Shown in pieces: positions 24,354 to 35,325 of a stretch of DNA of 64,000 nucleotides. This stretch comes from Tetradesmus obliquus (lineage: Eukaryota > Chlorophyta > Chlorophyceae > Sphaeropleales > Scenedesmaceae). The notes under the pieces are model-generated. The model was not told the DNA's origin and ran no database searches. It saw nothing but the letters and a program-made list of their open reading frames with translations. Each line of letters starts with the position of its first letter. The first letter of the stretch is position 1. The position numbers and the translations under genes are program-made. The DNA is taken from contig CP126197.1 of assembly GCA_030272155.1 (NCBI GenBank), positions 496,001 to 560,000 of the forward strand, given 5' to 3'.

Positions 24354-24452
24354 AGCTCTGCCCTGCGGCCCATGGCGGGGTGACATGGCCCTAGTGCAGT
24401 ACAACAGGTATCACGCGGCTAGATATATTTTGTGTGTATGTCACTCTACTGT

Positions 24453-24457
24453 TGTAA
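24453..24457 (+). terminator. TGTAA polyadenylation signal
   Basis: The volvocine-type TGTAA signal lies 100 bp after the transposase stop codon. Confidence 0.4.
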
Positions 24458-27400
24458 AGTGCCATGGCCATGCTGGAAGCGCTCCCTTGTAGCACTTGTG
24501 ATAGTGCAGCGTACAGTTGACGTGGCGCACTGCATCTCCCAGTGGCCATCTGCTACTGCATGCGTTGACATGATCGTACGTCAACTGAGGTGTAAAAGTA
24601 CAGTTGTGTGTGCACTTATCACCGTAACCTAGGCTAGCTGTCTAGGTTGCTGAAGTTGGGCAGCAGTCACCTTTATAGTTGGCATGCTGGCCAGGATGGG
24701 TGCGCCCTCAGAGCTTGATGAACAATGGAAAGGCCTTTGAAAGGGCTCAATTGAGTCAACTTTGCAATGGGTAACTGGTGAAGGATGAGGTTGATGAAAG
24801 ATTCAGTTCAACATAGTATGCAATGAGCTGCAGTGCAGCAGGCCTGGCCTGCGCAGCGCCTCAGCTGACTGCAGCCAAGCGCTTGGCCTACTGGCTAATA
24901 TGCAATGTCATAGGAGCTGAACCCACAGCCGGCCAGGCCACACTGCATTGAGCAGTGTTGGCATGATGGGTCACTGGCTGAGGCACACTGACACCCTGAG
25001 GCATATTTCTTCGGCACTGACAGCATTTCTGCACTAGCGCAGTGATGGCCAGCCAGCTGACTATAGTCGGGCATGTACAGCTAAGGCACTGGCTAAGACA
25101 CTGCAAGAAAGGCAGCCACTTTCCGTTGCTGCTGTGTCTTGAGAGGTACTGCATTCTGATGCAAGCATGCAACTGTCCTTGAAAGACATACCTGCACCTA
25201 GGATTGTGTATGTAGATGGCAGCAGCATAGCTCAAGCCGGACAGTTCAACTATAACGTGCAAGAAACTATCTGACAAAGACATGAAGCTAGCCTAGTTAT
25301 GCGCCGCTGCTGTGCGCACAACACCACTGCATGATGCAGTGCATAACATCGCACACTAGCAGCCGTGTGACTGCATTTCAATCACTTTTGCGCGGGACTA
25401 TGTAGTATCGGGATGGAGGCCAGCAGCTAGCAACGTGGTGCGGCACTGCACAGCACACACATACCATCCAGCACACATATACCATCCAGCGCAAACGTAG
25501 CAGGCCTACTCAGGCTCGGGCCAACAGCGATGATGCCGCAGTAGCAAGGCTTAGCAAGGCTTACAGGGCCACATGCATGACGATTGCAGGCCCACTCGCT
25601 TGGCGTTGTTGCTGTCGGTATGAGTTGCGCCATTGCCATACTCCATATCTCAGTAAAACGCAGACATGTGTGGAGTCAACCTGGTTCTGCAGTCATGGCT
25701 GGTGTTGGTCAGCATCAGCAGCTGGTCACTTGGTGTTTGGTACAGCACCTGCACACCACTGGGGGCTTCTGTTGTACATGCATTGCGCTTTTCAAAGCAT
25801 AAAGGCCACAGGCGCATGGAGTGGGTTACAGACAGCGCAGCCATGCTGCCGCCAACAATCGACATCAGCATCAAGACAGCGCACATGTGTATGCTGTTGA
25901 ATGTTAGACAAAGTGCTTTGAGTGCGCCAGCAACGTCTATTGCTGACCTCACTGAGATCCAAATGAGCCACCTGCACACACCTGCTTTGAAAGCTCTTCA
26001 TTGGTTGCGCACAACAACATTATGTATAAGAATAATATAAACACCCACCGAGCCCCGAGGGCAACAGTGGATGCATGACTGCGCTTTCATGTTACCAGCG
26101 CTGTTCTTTGAATTGCCATGTAGGCTGAACACCGCAATGCTGTGTGACGAGGGCAGCCATCACACCCCGGCCCCGCTAACGCGCTCTGTGTACTACACAG
26201 ATTGCTGGTGTGTACAGGATGCCGTTGCACGTACACGTGTGCGGCAGCCCGCACACACCAGCAATGATGGCGCAACCTTTGGTGTCCGTGTGCAGCACAT
26301 GAGCGACGAGAAGGCGAGGTTGAGGGCGCCAGAGGCTGAGTGGCACCGGCCTGCAGCAGCGGCTGCATGTTGAGGTGTGCTGGCACCTCCACGCATTGTG
26401 TAAGGGCAGCAAGTGTTGTTGGGCTGTGTAAAGACATCTGCTGCAGATGCAGCATTGACAGCCTTGCTGCCCTGTATATATACAGCGCACACAGCCCGCA
26501 CTGGTGCGGCAGGGCAGGCGGCACCAAGAACAGTGACAACAGTCTGCAGTGTCATGCACCTTTCCAGCTCACAATCAACATGTTACGTTACCCTTGAAGC
26601 CACACAAATGTTGTCATCAGCAGCTACCGGTCTGTTGCACGCCACAGCAACTTGTTTGCCGTGTGCAACACAACCACACCGCTGGCAAAGCCACAAAAGC
26701 ACTGTTTAAAGGGACTGCCTGGGTGTGCATACACTACATGTTCTACATGGGCTGCAATCAGCAGCAGCCTTGTAGTCACACTGCAACAATGCGCCTTCTA
26801 CAGCGGCCACACGCGCAGAGCAGCCTGAAGCCAGTCAGCCACTCAAGTCGAGCATGCTTGTACTGCAGTCAATCACCGCCACAACACCAACAGTTCGCCT
26901 TGAACAGCTGCGTGCTACCGCACGCCTGTTTGCACAAGCACATATGCACACAAAGAAACCATTCATGCTACATATGCAGCGAAGTCGCGAGTTGCTTTGC
27001 TGCACGTGCTGCCATGCAGCTGGTTTTGTGCACATTTGTACAGCCAACACAAACCCCAAACGAGCCCACCACACCAGAGCGCCAGTGCGCATGCACCTTT
27101 TGCGTGCATGCGTATCAAAGTAAAACATGTACTGCATGTAACACCAATCCCTTGGACCAGAGGCAGCAGCACCACACAGTGAGCTTGCAGCATTCTCAAG
27201 AATATAGTTGCTGCTACAACATGCATGCACAACACATCTACGAAGTCAAGCAAGAAAGCCGAAGGCACTAGCTCTGCATGTTCCATTTTTCAACAACGCC
27301 AGCGCAACCTGAGCACCTACTGCTTGTGCACTTATCAGAACCTGTGGCAACAGCACGCCACCCTCACCGCGGCAGCTGCACAAGACGGCCTGCTGCACAT

Positions 27401-27488
27401 CATCAGTTACTGTACGTTGTCGCAGCATATATACTTGGCCCATCATCATAGATAGTGTGACCATGCATGCCAGGTGTCACCACCACTG

Positions 27489-27522
27489 CCATGTTGGTAG
27501 CCCTTGTCAGGTGACTCAGCTG
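27489..27522 (-). repeat. Diverged internal copy of the element's terminal repeat
   Basis: 34 bases match the outer half of the right TIR (CCATGTTGGTAGCCCTT, then CAGCTG at the end) with three substitutions and the same orientation. It may be an older end or a nested remnant. Confidence 0.75.
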
Positions 27523-27732
27523 ACCACTGAGTACTGTGCTTGTGCGCCCAGCAGACGCACCGATACTGCAATGACAGCAATACATGGCGGGATTAGGGAA
27601 GCCACTCTCTAAAACCTACACCAACACATCAGCAACATGCGTCCACGGCGCAACATTCCCAACAGCAACGCCTGCCTGACCCGGCCACAACCCCGCGCTT
27701 CACACCAACTGTGCGCTAGGAGCGCACATGAG

Positions 27733-30278
27733 CTACTGCAGCCCAATCTTCTGTGTGTTGAGTGCGGTCCGCGCCTTGGCCAACGCAGCCACAAGACGGC
27801 CCGGCGGTGGCTTGCACACGCCCAGAAGGCGCTCAGCATAGTCCAGGTCGTCCTCCACAGCTTGGATGCCATTCGCGCTGCCGCTTGCTGCCTTGCTGCG
27901 GCCCAGCGCAGCCTCCAGCTGGTGCAGCATTCCCTCCACGTTGATGCCCTGCAATTGGCCAGCCGCAGAACCACTTAGGAACATCTCAGCAGACAACAGA
28001 CAACACGCAAGCAAGCTGATCGCTGAAGAATACAAAACATGCATCGCAAGATACCAGCACATGTTCAGGCTGTACGCACCAGTCCATCGCATGGCAGCTG
28101 CTGCACCATCTTCTTTTGAGCGCCAGTGGCAGGAGCAGGCACCTCAACCGGCAGCGCTGCACGCTGGGATGCCTTGACAGCCTTGTCTGTTGCTGCCGCA
28201 GCTGACAGGCTCTGGCTGTTGCCCAGCACAGCCAGCACGGCCTGCTTGGCGCCTGCTGCTGCCTTTCTCTGCTGGCGGCGTGGGCCAGCTGTGGCACGGC
28301 TTGCAGCTGCCTCCTGTTCCTGCTGCTGCTGCTCCTCCTGCTGCTGCTCCTGGTGCTGCGCCTGTTGCTGCTGGTCCTGTGGCACAGGGCCGGATAAGCA
28401 CCAGCCAACATCCCGGCAGCACAGCAGCACGACAGCAGGGGCGGCAACAAGCAGCATCAGCACCAGAACGACATGCCAAAGGATTTGAACTTGATGAATA
28501 CGGGATCCTGACATTCTGGTTGTTCATGCAGCATCAGGAGCACCAACTCGGTGGCAAGAGCAGCGGCATCATGGCATGCAAGTATACTGAAGCAGAAGAG
28601 CAAGCTAAGTGGCCTGCATGCGACAAATTGAAGCAACTTGGGGCAGCCTCAAAACGGTAAGCCCCGCAAGCTAGCAGCGCGCGGCTGCACATGGTTTCAC
28701 CTACCTGTGACCAGAACTGCGTGTGCAGCTCTTCCAGAACCTCGCTGAACAGCTTGCGCAGTGGTGCTGAGCCAGTCTCGCGGTCCAGGTTCCAGCCAGT
28801 CCGCTCCTCCACGGCTGTGCGCACCTGGCCCTTGGTGATCTCGGCCAGACAGCCGTCAGCCTGCGCACCTGGGGTACAAGGGTTGAGCAGTGGCGAGCAC
28901 AGGTGGAAGCAGCAGACAACACCAGATCAGGGGTACGCCAAGTGCTAGCAGTGGCGTTTGAGCAGAGCTCTGCTCACCTCGAAGCAGGCACGTTCCTTGT
29001 TGGTGCTTCACAAGACAGCAGCTACCATATTGACCGACACGCACCACCAGCTTTTCAACGCCTTGATACCTGCACCCATGCATCACACATACACATTCTG
29101 CTGGCAAACCCACCAGTGAGCACTGCCGTGACTGCTCCGCGCATGCCGCCACACGCGTCTGCAACAACCTCGTTGAGCTCCTGCAGAACTGCTGCATCAT
29201 CGGCGCGCTGCTGCTGCTGCTCTGCATGCTCTGCTGCGCGGCGGCTGCCAGTCTGCTGCAGGCGCCGCAGCCGCCGTCCTTGCTGCTGCTGCTGCTGCTC
29301 GTCCTCTGCGTCTGCATCTTCTTCCTCTGCTGTCTCACTGCATAATTCACTGTCAGCGTCACTGCTGGCGTCCTGCTCCAGCTGCTGCCCCTGATCATCG
29401 TGCTCAGCACTGTCTTCGCCACCTGTGAGCAGCAGAGTAGTGCAGCAATGCAGAAGCAGAAGCACACGGGAAGGTGAGACCCACGCAGGTGCTTTCAGGT
29501 ACAACTGCGGGGGAACAGTAGCTTCATATGGTACAGCATGATAGTGTTTAATGGGGTTGATGCACATCCATGCGCTGCAAAGGAACACAAGGGAACTTCT
29601 GCAATAGGCACAGCCCTTGTGGAGACGCTCCAGTGTACCACCGCACCTGAGACAAGTTTCTGGTACTTGGCCTCCAGGCGCTCGTCGTCCCAGCCCGTCA
29701 TCTCTATCAGCGCGCCAAGGATGGCACCTGCCTGCTGCTTTGTCACCCCCTGGAACACGGTGCGCAGCTTGCCATTCAGGCCAAGCGGAAAGTGCACGAA
29801 CACCACCACGTCAGTAGCCCCACCAGGAGCAGCTCGCAGCTTCATGCTGCGCCTCTGCACACCCATATGCAGACGTGCTCTCAGGTTGCTGACGTTCAGC
29901 TGTTTCTTGGTCTTCTTCTGGCTTCTGGCCTGACACCGCCCCTGGCTAGCAGCAGCGGCACTGCCACCTAGTGCTGGTTCCTGCTCAGCAACACTGCCCG
30001 TCTCAGACTGGTTACTGCGCTGGTGCGGCTGCTTAGCTGGGCGCTGCTGCTGCTGCTGTTGCTTCTTCTTCTGCTGCTGCTGCTTGCCAAGCGCCTGTGC
30101 TGCAGCCTTGGTAAGTTTCGCCAGCTGCAGATATGTCAAACCCATGGTATTCAGTCCCAAGCATTGAGTGTTGACATCAACAGAGTTCGCGCAGCAAGCT
30201 GAGCAGCTAGCATTTGTCAACCAACTGCCTGCAGCCCACCTTTCTGGCTTGCTGGCGCGCGCTGCTGCGCTTTGCCAT
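27733..30278 (-). CDS. Transposon-borne DEK_C-like nuclear protein
   Basis: Six exons (30278-30240, 30124-29647, 29422-29114, 28868-28705, 28376-28080, 27948-27733) sum to 1503 nt, giving 500 residues; all phases close. The protein begins MAKRSSARQQARKLAKLTKA, is rich in Lys/Arg/Gln (likely nuclear), and has a folded-looking segment (DVVVFVHFPLGLNGKLRTVF, about 120-175), an acidic and Gln-rich middle, and a segment ITKGQVRTAVEERTGWNLD...LRKLFSEVLEEL (about 281-320). The last resembles the DEK_C fold that binds DNA or histones (a T-K-x-V-R, glycine, L-D pattern). The end is helical. It lies within the same terminal repeats and converges on the transposase, so it is probably a second element protein (accessory or regulatory). 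The DEK_C assignment is by eye and moderate. Confidence 0.75.
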
Positions 30279-30957
30279 CGTGGTGTGAGAGTAAAATTAT
30301 CAGAGTCAGACACTTATTTGTTCGTTTGTGCCCAATGTTGTCGCCACCAGCCAAATGCACCGGCCTCACTGTCTGCTCCGCTGTGGCACCGTACTCAACA
30401 GCAGCATCCAGAAGGTACAGCAAGGTGGCGATCAAACTGAAGCACATTCATTCCTGACGCCATTGCAGCAGCGCTGGCGAACCTGTCATGCAGGTTTGAA
30501 TGGGCTGTTCAAACGTAGAAACATGATCACGTCCCACGGCTGCTACCTATTACTACTTCGGACAAATGTCAAAAGCATCCTTTTATGTGTTAAAGCAGGG
30601 TGTGCTGTCAGCATACCATGATGGTATGCTATGCTGCATTACTTCACACAGAAAGTCACTGTGGCATGACTTGCAGCAGCAGTGACTTAGCAACAGTAAG
30701 GATGCTCTCTGTCATCTCTAGCTGCGTCTGAATCTCTATGTTACATGATGCATGCATGGAGGCAGTGCTATCTCGGCGTCAACGCTGCTGGGTGCTGGGG
30801 CCCCAAGGGGGCCGGGGGGGGGGGGGGGGGGGGGGGGGGCGCGGGGGTGAGGGGGCGCCACGTAGTCACCTGCTTGGCGGCTGTGCTAGATCAAGAGCTT
30901 ACCATGTCTAAAGACATAAATCACAGCAGTAAGGCTGCGCTGCAGTGCGTGATATTT
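30279..30957. other. Subterminal region of the KDZ element
   Basis: No gene is seen. It must hold the promoter of the DEK_C-like gene. It contains a 26-G homopolymer at 30814-30839. Confidence 0.5.
30814..30839. repeat. 26-base poly-G run
   Basis: An uninterrupted run of G followed by CGCGGGGGTGAGGGGGCGCC lies about 120 bp inside the right terminal repeat. Such runs are error-prone in sequencing, so its length is uncertain. Confidence 0.9.
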
Positions 30958-31021
30958 TCATACCAGCTTTGGTTAGGAGTTCCTACCCCATGTTGGTAGC
31001 CCTTATCATGTGACTTAGCTG
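30958..31021 (-). repeat. Right terminal inverted repeat of the KDZ element
   Basis: 64 bp, the exact reverse complement of 19302-19365, followed by CCACGC as at the left border. Confidence 0.9.
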
Positions 31022-31027
31022 CCACGC

Positions 31028-31923
31028 GCATGGAATCCCCAATTCAACACTCATGATAACAATCAATCTTCACCAACACAGCCACCAACACATCAACAAA
31101 ACGCCACTCATCATGTGCATCAACGCAAAGTGCAGGAGCCTGCCGATCAGCCTGGCTATGGGGACGCAACCGCGTGCCCTGCAGCTGTTTGGGCCAGCAT
31201 TGACATCCCACTTGGGCACCTCTTTCTACCCCCATGTTGCCCAGGTGCTTGTGGATGCAAAATGCAAACATCAAGGCAATGCCCCCCAGCAGCTGCTGCA
31301 CGGTGAGCAAGTAAAAGTACAAAACCATCAATGAATGCCACATTCTGCCTTTCTTCGTGACACCAGACATGCATGTGCTGTTTTCTTTTTTTGCCAGCAA
31401 TTCTTACTTCACAGCACTGAAAGTGACAGCCATCTGTGCACTAACAAAACATAAGTATCCTCATCCTGAGACAAAACCCTGCTCACTTGAATATGCATGT
31501 GGTACTTGTGAATGCACAGCCCAACCCTTGCTCCCCACAACCACCACCCACCTACTTCCTCCAAAACCTTATTGCTTCCCACAATACCTATCACTCTCTA
31601 CCATAGAAATCCCATCTGCATGCATTTGCTTTGCTTAGCACAGGCCTCATCATTACTGACAGCAGGAGCTTTCTCTTGGGCCCCTGCGGCGGTGCGCTGC
31701 AACAATCGTAGTATTTGGAGGCTGAATTCTCAAATGCCCCAACCCCAACCCACCTGCCTCCAAAGCGATTCCCAAACGAACTGCTGGCTATGGTGCTGCA
31801 TTGCTGCAACTGCCACCCCACTCATCAGCCCGCAGGTGCTCCCACTTGCTTCTGCTCCAGCAGGTTGTGGGGCTGATGGCGTTGTTGCTATGGCTTGATT
31901 ACTGATATGCTGTTGAACTATGA
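31028..31923. other. Intergenic region downstream of the EGF-like gene
   Basis: No gene is seen. About 31826-31846 repeats the last bases of the EGF-like gene's final exon, another copy beyond a stop codon. Confidence 0.45.
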
Positions 31924-32800
31924 TCAGCCCACAGGTGCCACAACTCCTATGATGGGAGGCCTCACATCCACAGGTGAGGGGCCTTGCTTGCTCACTGCGG
32001 CTGCCACATCAGCACCAGTGCCCGCAGTGCCACGGCTGCTGATGTCACTAGTGACACCCATGCCATCATCGAGCCGGGGGTCCTCTCCAGTGTCATGCTG
32101 TGGTGCAGCTGTTGGTGTAACTGGCACTCCAGTGTCATTCGGCCTAGTTACACCTCCGGTGACAGTGCCTGGTGCTTGCTGAGTCAGCCCTGCAGTGCCA
32201 CTTCCAGTGTCACTCCCAAGCTGCCGCCCTGCTGCTGCTGCTGCTGCTGCTGGCCAGGCAGCAGGGCCAAAGACCGCCCCACCATCACCCACAGTTGTGC
32301 GCTGCACACCAGCATTGTACACATACGCACCGCTGCTGTCACTAGCGCCCAGGCCACCTGCTGTGAAGCCAATTCCAAGCTGGCTTGATGTAACTGGCAC
32401 AGCTGCAGCTGCTGCCCAAGCGCCTGTGCTGCTAGCTGCAGTGTAGCTTGGTGCAGTGAGGCCTGATGATGTTGTGGCAGCAGCCAGAGTGCTGCTGCTG
32501 TAGCCAGGCTGTGGTGCAAGGGTGCCACTACCGTAGCCAGGTTGCCAGGTTGCTGTAGCCAGACTGCCTGATGATGATGTTGTGGCAGGCAGAGTGCTGC
32601 TGCTGTAGCCAGGCTGTGGTGCAAGGGTGCCACTACCGTAGCCAGGTTGCCAGGTTGCTGTAGCCAGACTGCCTGATGATGATGTTGTGGCAGGCAGGGT
32701 GCCGCTGCTGTAGTCAGGCTGTGGTGCGAGGCTGGGCACACTAGGGATGGCGCCAAGCACTGTGTTGCGCGCTGCCACGGGCTTCTCACAGTACCAGCCT

Positions 32801-32848
<48 letters not shown>

Positions 32849-33389
32849 GCAGCAGCAGCAGCTAAGAGTATGAGTGTGCAGAACATACTGCACAACATGC
32901 ACCTGTCCACATTGCTGCAGATGGAGTTGCGCTACAACTGCTGGGATTGCTAGCTGCGCATTGACATGCACAAGAGCCCAGCAGCCTGCCGGCCTGAATG
33001 GTCATAAGGATAAAAGAACTTCCCATTGTGATAGCTTCCTATTTTTGTGACCTATTTTGCCTCAATGCTGCTTACCGCCCCAGCCCTCAGGGCAGTCACA
33101 GGTGAAGGTCCAGCCATAAGGCACGCAGCGCCTGCATGTCATGTTATATGTATGGCACCAGCAGATCAGCGCAGCTTACCGCCCCAGCCCTCTGGGCAGT
33201 CACAGGTGAAGGTCCAGCCATAAGCCACGCAGCGCCCGTAGTGCTGGCAGACAACCCCGTAGCTGCAGGGCTGCCTGTAGGTGCGTGTGTAGCTGCCGGC
33301 AGCAACTGACGATCCAGTGTAGGTGTTAGCAGCTGCTGTGGATCCCCTCAGGCTGTACGTCCACGGCTGACTGCTTGTTGCGACTCCGT

Positions 33390-33428
<39 letters not shown>

Positions 33429-33585
33429 TCCAGGGAGCAGCAATGCCGCTGGCTGCAGGCGTTGAAGTGTCCCATGCCTGACTGCTGCTGGCTGTTGTGT
33501 CAGGCTGGGAGTAGCCTGAGTCCACTGCTGCAGCTATGAGCAGCAAGCACGGCACAGCAGATGGCAGTGTCAGCAAGCTCACTCT
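31924..33585 (-). CDS. Secreted EGF-like protein with low-complexity repeat tail (5' end open)
   Basis: Exons 33585-33180 and 32798-31924 join in phase and give 426 residues downstream of an unidentified start. The first exon opens with a hydrophobic core (LLTLPSAVPCLLLIAAAV) typical of a signal peptide, then a Ser/Thr-rich spacer, then an EGF-like module: C-SYGVV-C-QHYGR-C-VAYGWTFT-C-D-C-PEGWGG, with the sixth Cys supplied across the intron as WYC. This completes the six-cysteine pattern and confirms the splice. The second exon is a Gly/Ser/Thr/Pro-rich tail with a 35-residue repeat (units contain PGYGSGTLAPQPGYSSSTL) and a few later variants, likely O-glycosylated. The intron ends in a long CTG tract that leads into the acceptor. 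It is probably an extracellular-matrix protein; the role is unknown. A candidate first exon lies at 34016-33854, but its phase does not fit directly. Confidence 0.75.
32801..32862. repeat. (CAG)n tract forming the 3' end of an intron
   Basis: About 20 units. Read on the minus strand it is CTG repeats ending in CTGCAG, immediately before exon 32798-31924. Confidence 0.9.
33074..33131 (-). repeat. 3' copy of the EGF exon end
   Basis: It repeats the last 57 bases of exon 33585-33180 (YGWTFTCDCPEGWGG and donor) about 110 bp downstream in the intron. One residue differs (Pro for Ala). Confidence 0.9.
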
Positions 33586-34501
33586 CTGCAAGAGAGAGGC
33601 AACAGTGTGCGCAAGCACCCTAGCGCTGTTTCAGCAGGCGGGAAGCAGCCAGGAGTCTTGACAGTGGGGTGTGGGTGAGAGCATCTGGGCTGGGACGCTT
33701 GGAACAGCACAATGTTTGCACACGTGTCACCTCACATGACCAAGCCCTGAGTGCCCTCCTCTGTATGCCCTGACATTGCTGGCCACTGTCAGCATGGGAC
33801 ACGCTTGTCTGCTGCTGCTCACACTGTGCAGTGAGGCTAAGTCCAGCTCTTACCTGAATCATGTGTCACTGCAAGCTTTCGTCCTCGGATCAGCAGCCTG
33901 CATGTTGCGGGCTCAGAGTCGAGGACGGCAAGCAGCAGCAGCAGGAGGTGCCCGGCACGTATCGCCTGTACCGCGCAGAGCGTCGGACTGCGGTCCAAGT
34001 TAACTTGATTATGCATCAATACATGTTGCTGCTATTGAGCGTGGCTGATTGCTCAGTAGTGTCCAGCAGTGACGCGATATGAAGCCGGAGCAAGCTGCCG
34101 AATACGAAACAACGAGTGGGCCATCCAAGCATCTGCGCGTCCTATAAGCCACATCAAATACTGTCAATTATGAAAATCTTATAGTTGGTGGATGTGCATT
34201 TAAGGAACGGAATGCTTTGGACAGAACCTGAACCGTCAGTTGTGGAAGCAGTAGCAGAACCCCCTCGTGGCCATGCTGGGATTCACGTGCCTACGTTGAA
34301 CTGTGCCACGCGGTAGCATTGTCATGCCTCAAACCCAAACAGTTGCAGCAATGACCCGTGGTCGCCTGTGAAGTTTACCCCTGGTGTGATCAGCGCCAGT
34401 GCTTGTTGATTGTGATGCCTCTGCTGCAGTACATCCAGCTGCGAAGTTCAGCTGGCTACCAGGAAGAGCTTGTCAAGGGATTCGTGCCGCCTCACACACG
34501 T
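33586..34501. other. Region between divergent EGF-like and CBM9-like genes
   Basis: It should hold both promoters. A possible minus-strand first exon (34016-33854) starts with ATG, encodes a hydrophobic leader (GHLLLLLLAVL) and ends at a GTAAGA donor, but its phase does not match the EGF exon without an extra exon. Confidence 0.4.
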
Positions 34502-34768
34502 ATGGGTGTCTCTCTATGTACATTTCTTGTCGTGGCAGCAGCTCTGCTGTGTGCACAAGCACATCGGGAGGAAGTGCCACTGCCTTATGGGCAGCTGCAC
34601 ATTAAGCCTGCCCCGCCTGGCTATGTCGCCCGCAAGTGCACAAGTAGGCACCACCAGCAACTAAATATTGATGCTGAAACGTTCAATGTTGGGACCTTTG
34701 TAACAGCTCCACGCTCTCAGCGCCAGTCATATTCGCAGGACTCCGCAGGAGCGCATGCAGCGGCAGCG

Positions 34769-34809
<41 letters not shown>

Positions 34810-35056
34810 CTGGTAGTAATGCTGCAAGCAGCAGGCCTTGGGGATCTGAATATGCTGCAGCATGCACGCTGTGCACCCATCATAACATGGAGCGCTACTG
34901 CAGCATCTGCTGTGCATTGCTTCTTCCGCCGCTGCAAAACTGCCCTACTGTTGCTGCTGCTGTTGCTGGAGGCAGCAATGTCATAGATGGCCAACTAAAC
35001 GATGCATGCTGGCAGGCTGCCGACTGGACCTCTGAGCCTGTGGACATAACGGGGGC

Positions 35057-35088
<32 letters not shown>

Positions 35089-35286
35089 AGGCAACCTGTC
35101 ATAGACGGCCAGCTGGATGATGCATGCTGGCAAGCTGCTGACTGGACCTCTGAGTTCGTGGACATAATGGGGGCACTGCTGCTGCTACTGCTGCTGCTGC
35201 AGGCAGCCCTGTAATAGATGGCCAACTGGATGATGCATGCTGGCAGGCCAGCGAATGGACCTCTGAATTTCTTGACATAGTGCGGA

Positions 35287-35325
<39 letters not shown>

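Larger units (their letters stand above)
24354..27732. other. Inner region of the KDZ element between convergent genes
   Basis: No gene could be supported in 3.4 kb. It includes a likely TGTAA polyadenylation signal for the transposase and an inner TIR-like copy at 27489-27522. A stretch at 26216-26370 reads openly (RVRQPAHTSNDGATF) and weakly resembles the transposase N-terminus, but this is not enough to call a fragment. Confidence 0.5.
19302..31021. mobile_element. KDZ-superfamily DNA transposon, 11.72 kb, apparently complete
   Basis: The ends are 64-bp perfect inverted repeats (19302-19365 and 30958-31021), beyond which similarity stops at once on both sides. The outermost bases are CAGCTAAGTC. 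The element is flanked by CCACGC on the left (19296-19301) and CCACGC on the right (31022-31027), which fits a 6-bp target-site duplication. Inside are two convergent intact genes: the KDZ transposase (19876-24353, +) and a DEK_C-like protein (30278-27733, -). Identical TIRs, a matching flank and unbroken reading frames point to a recent and possibly still active insertion. KDZ elements (Kyakuja-Dileera-Zisupton) are known from fungi, algae and some animals. Confidence 0.85.

Noticed and set aside
26216..26370. Fragment resembling the transposase N-terminus
   Set aside because: Only a short R-x-R-Q-x-x-H-T-S-x-D-G similarity; too weak to call a duplicated fragment.
26549..27271. 240-codon plus-strand open frame inside the transposon
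   Set aside because: The composition is Cys/His/Gln-rich without conserved motifs, and the frame is no better than those overlapping it.
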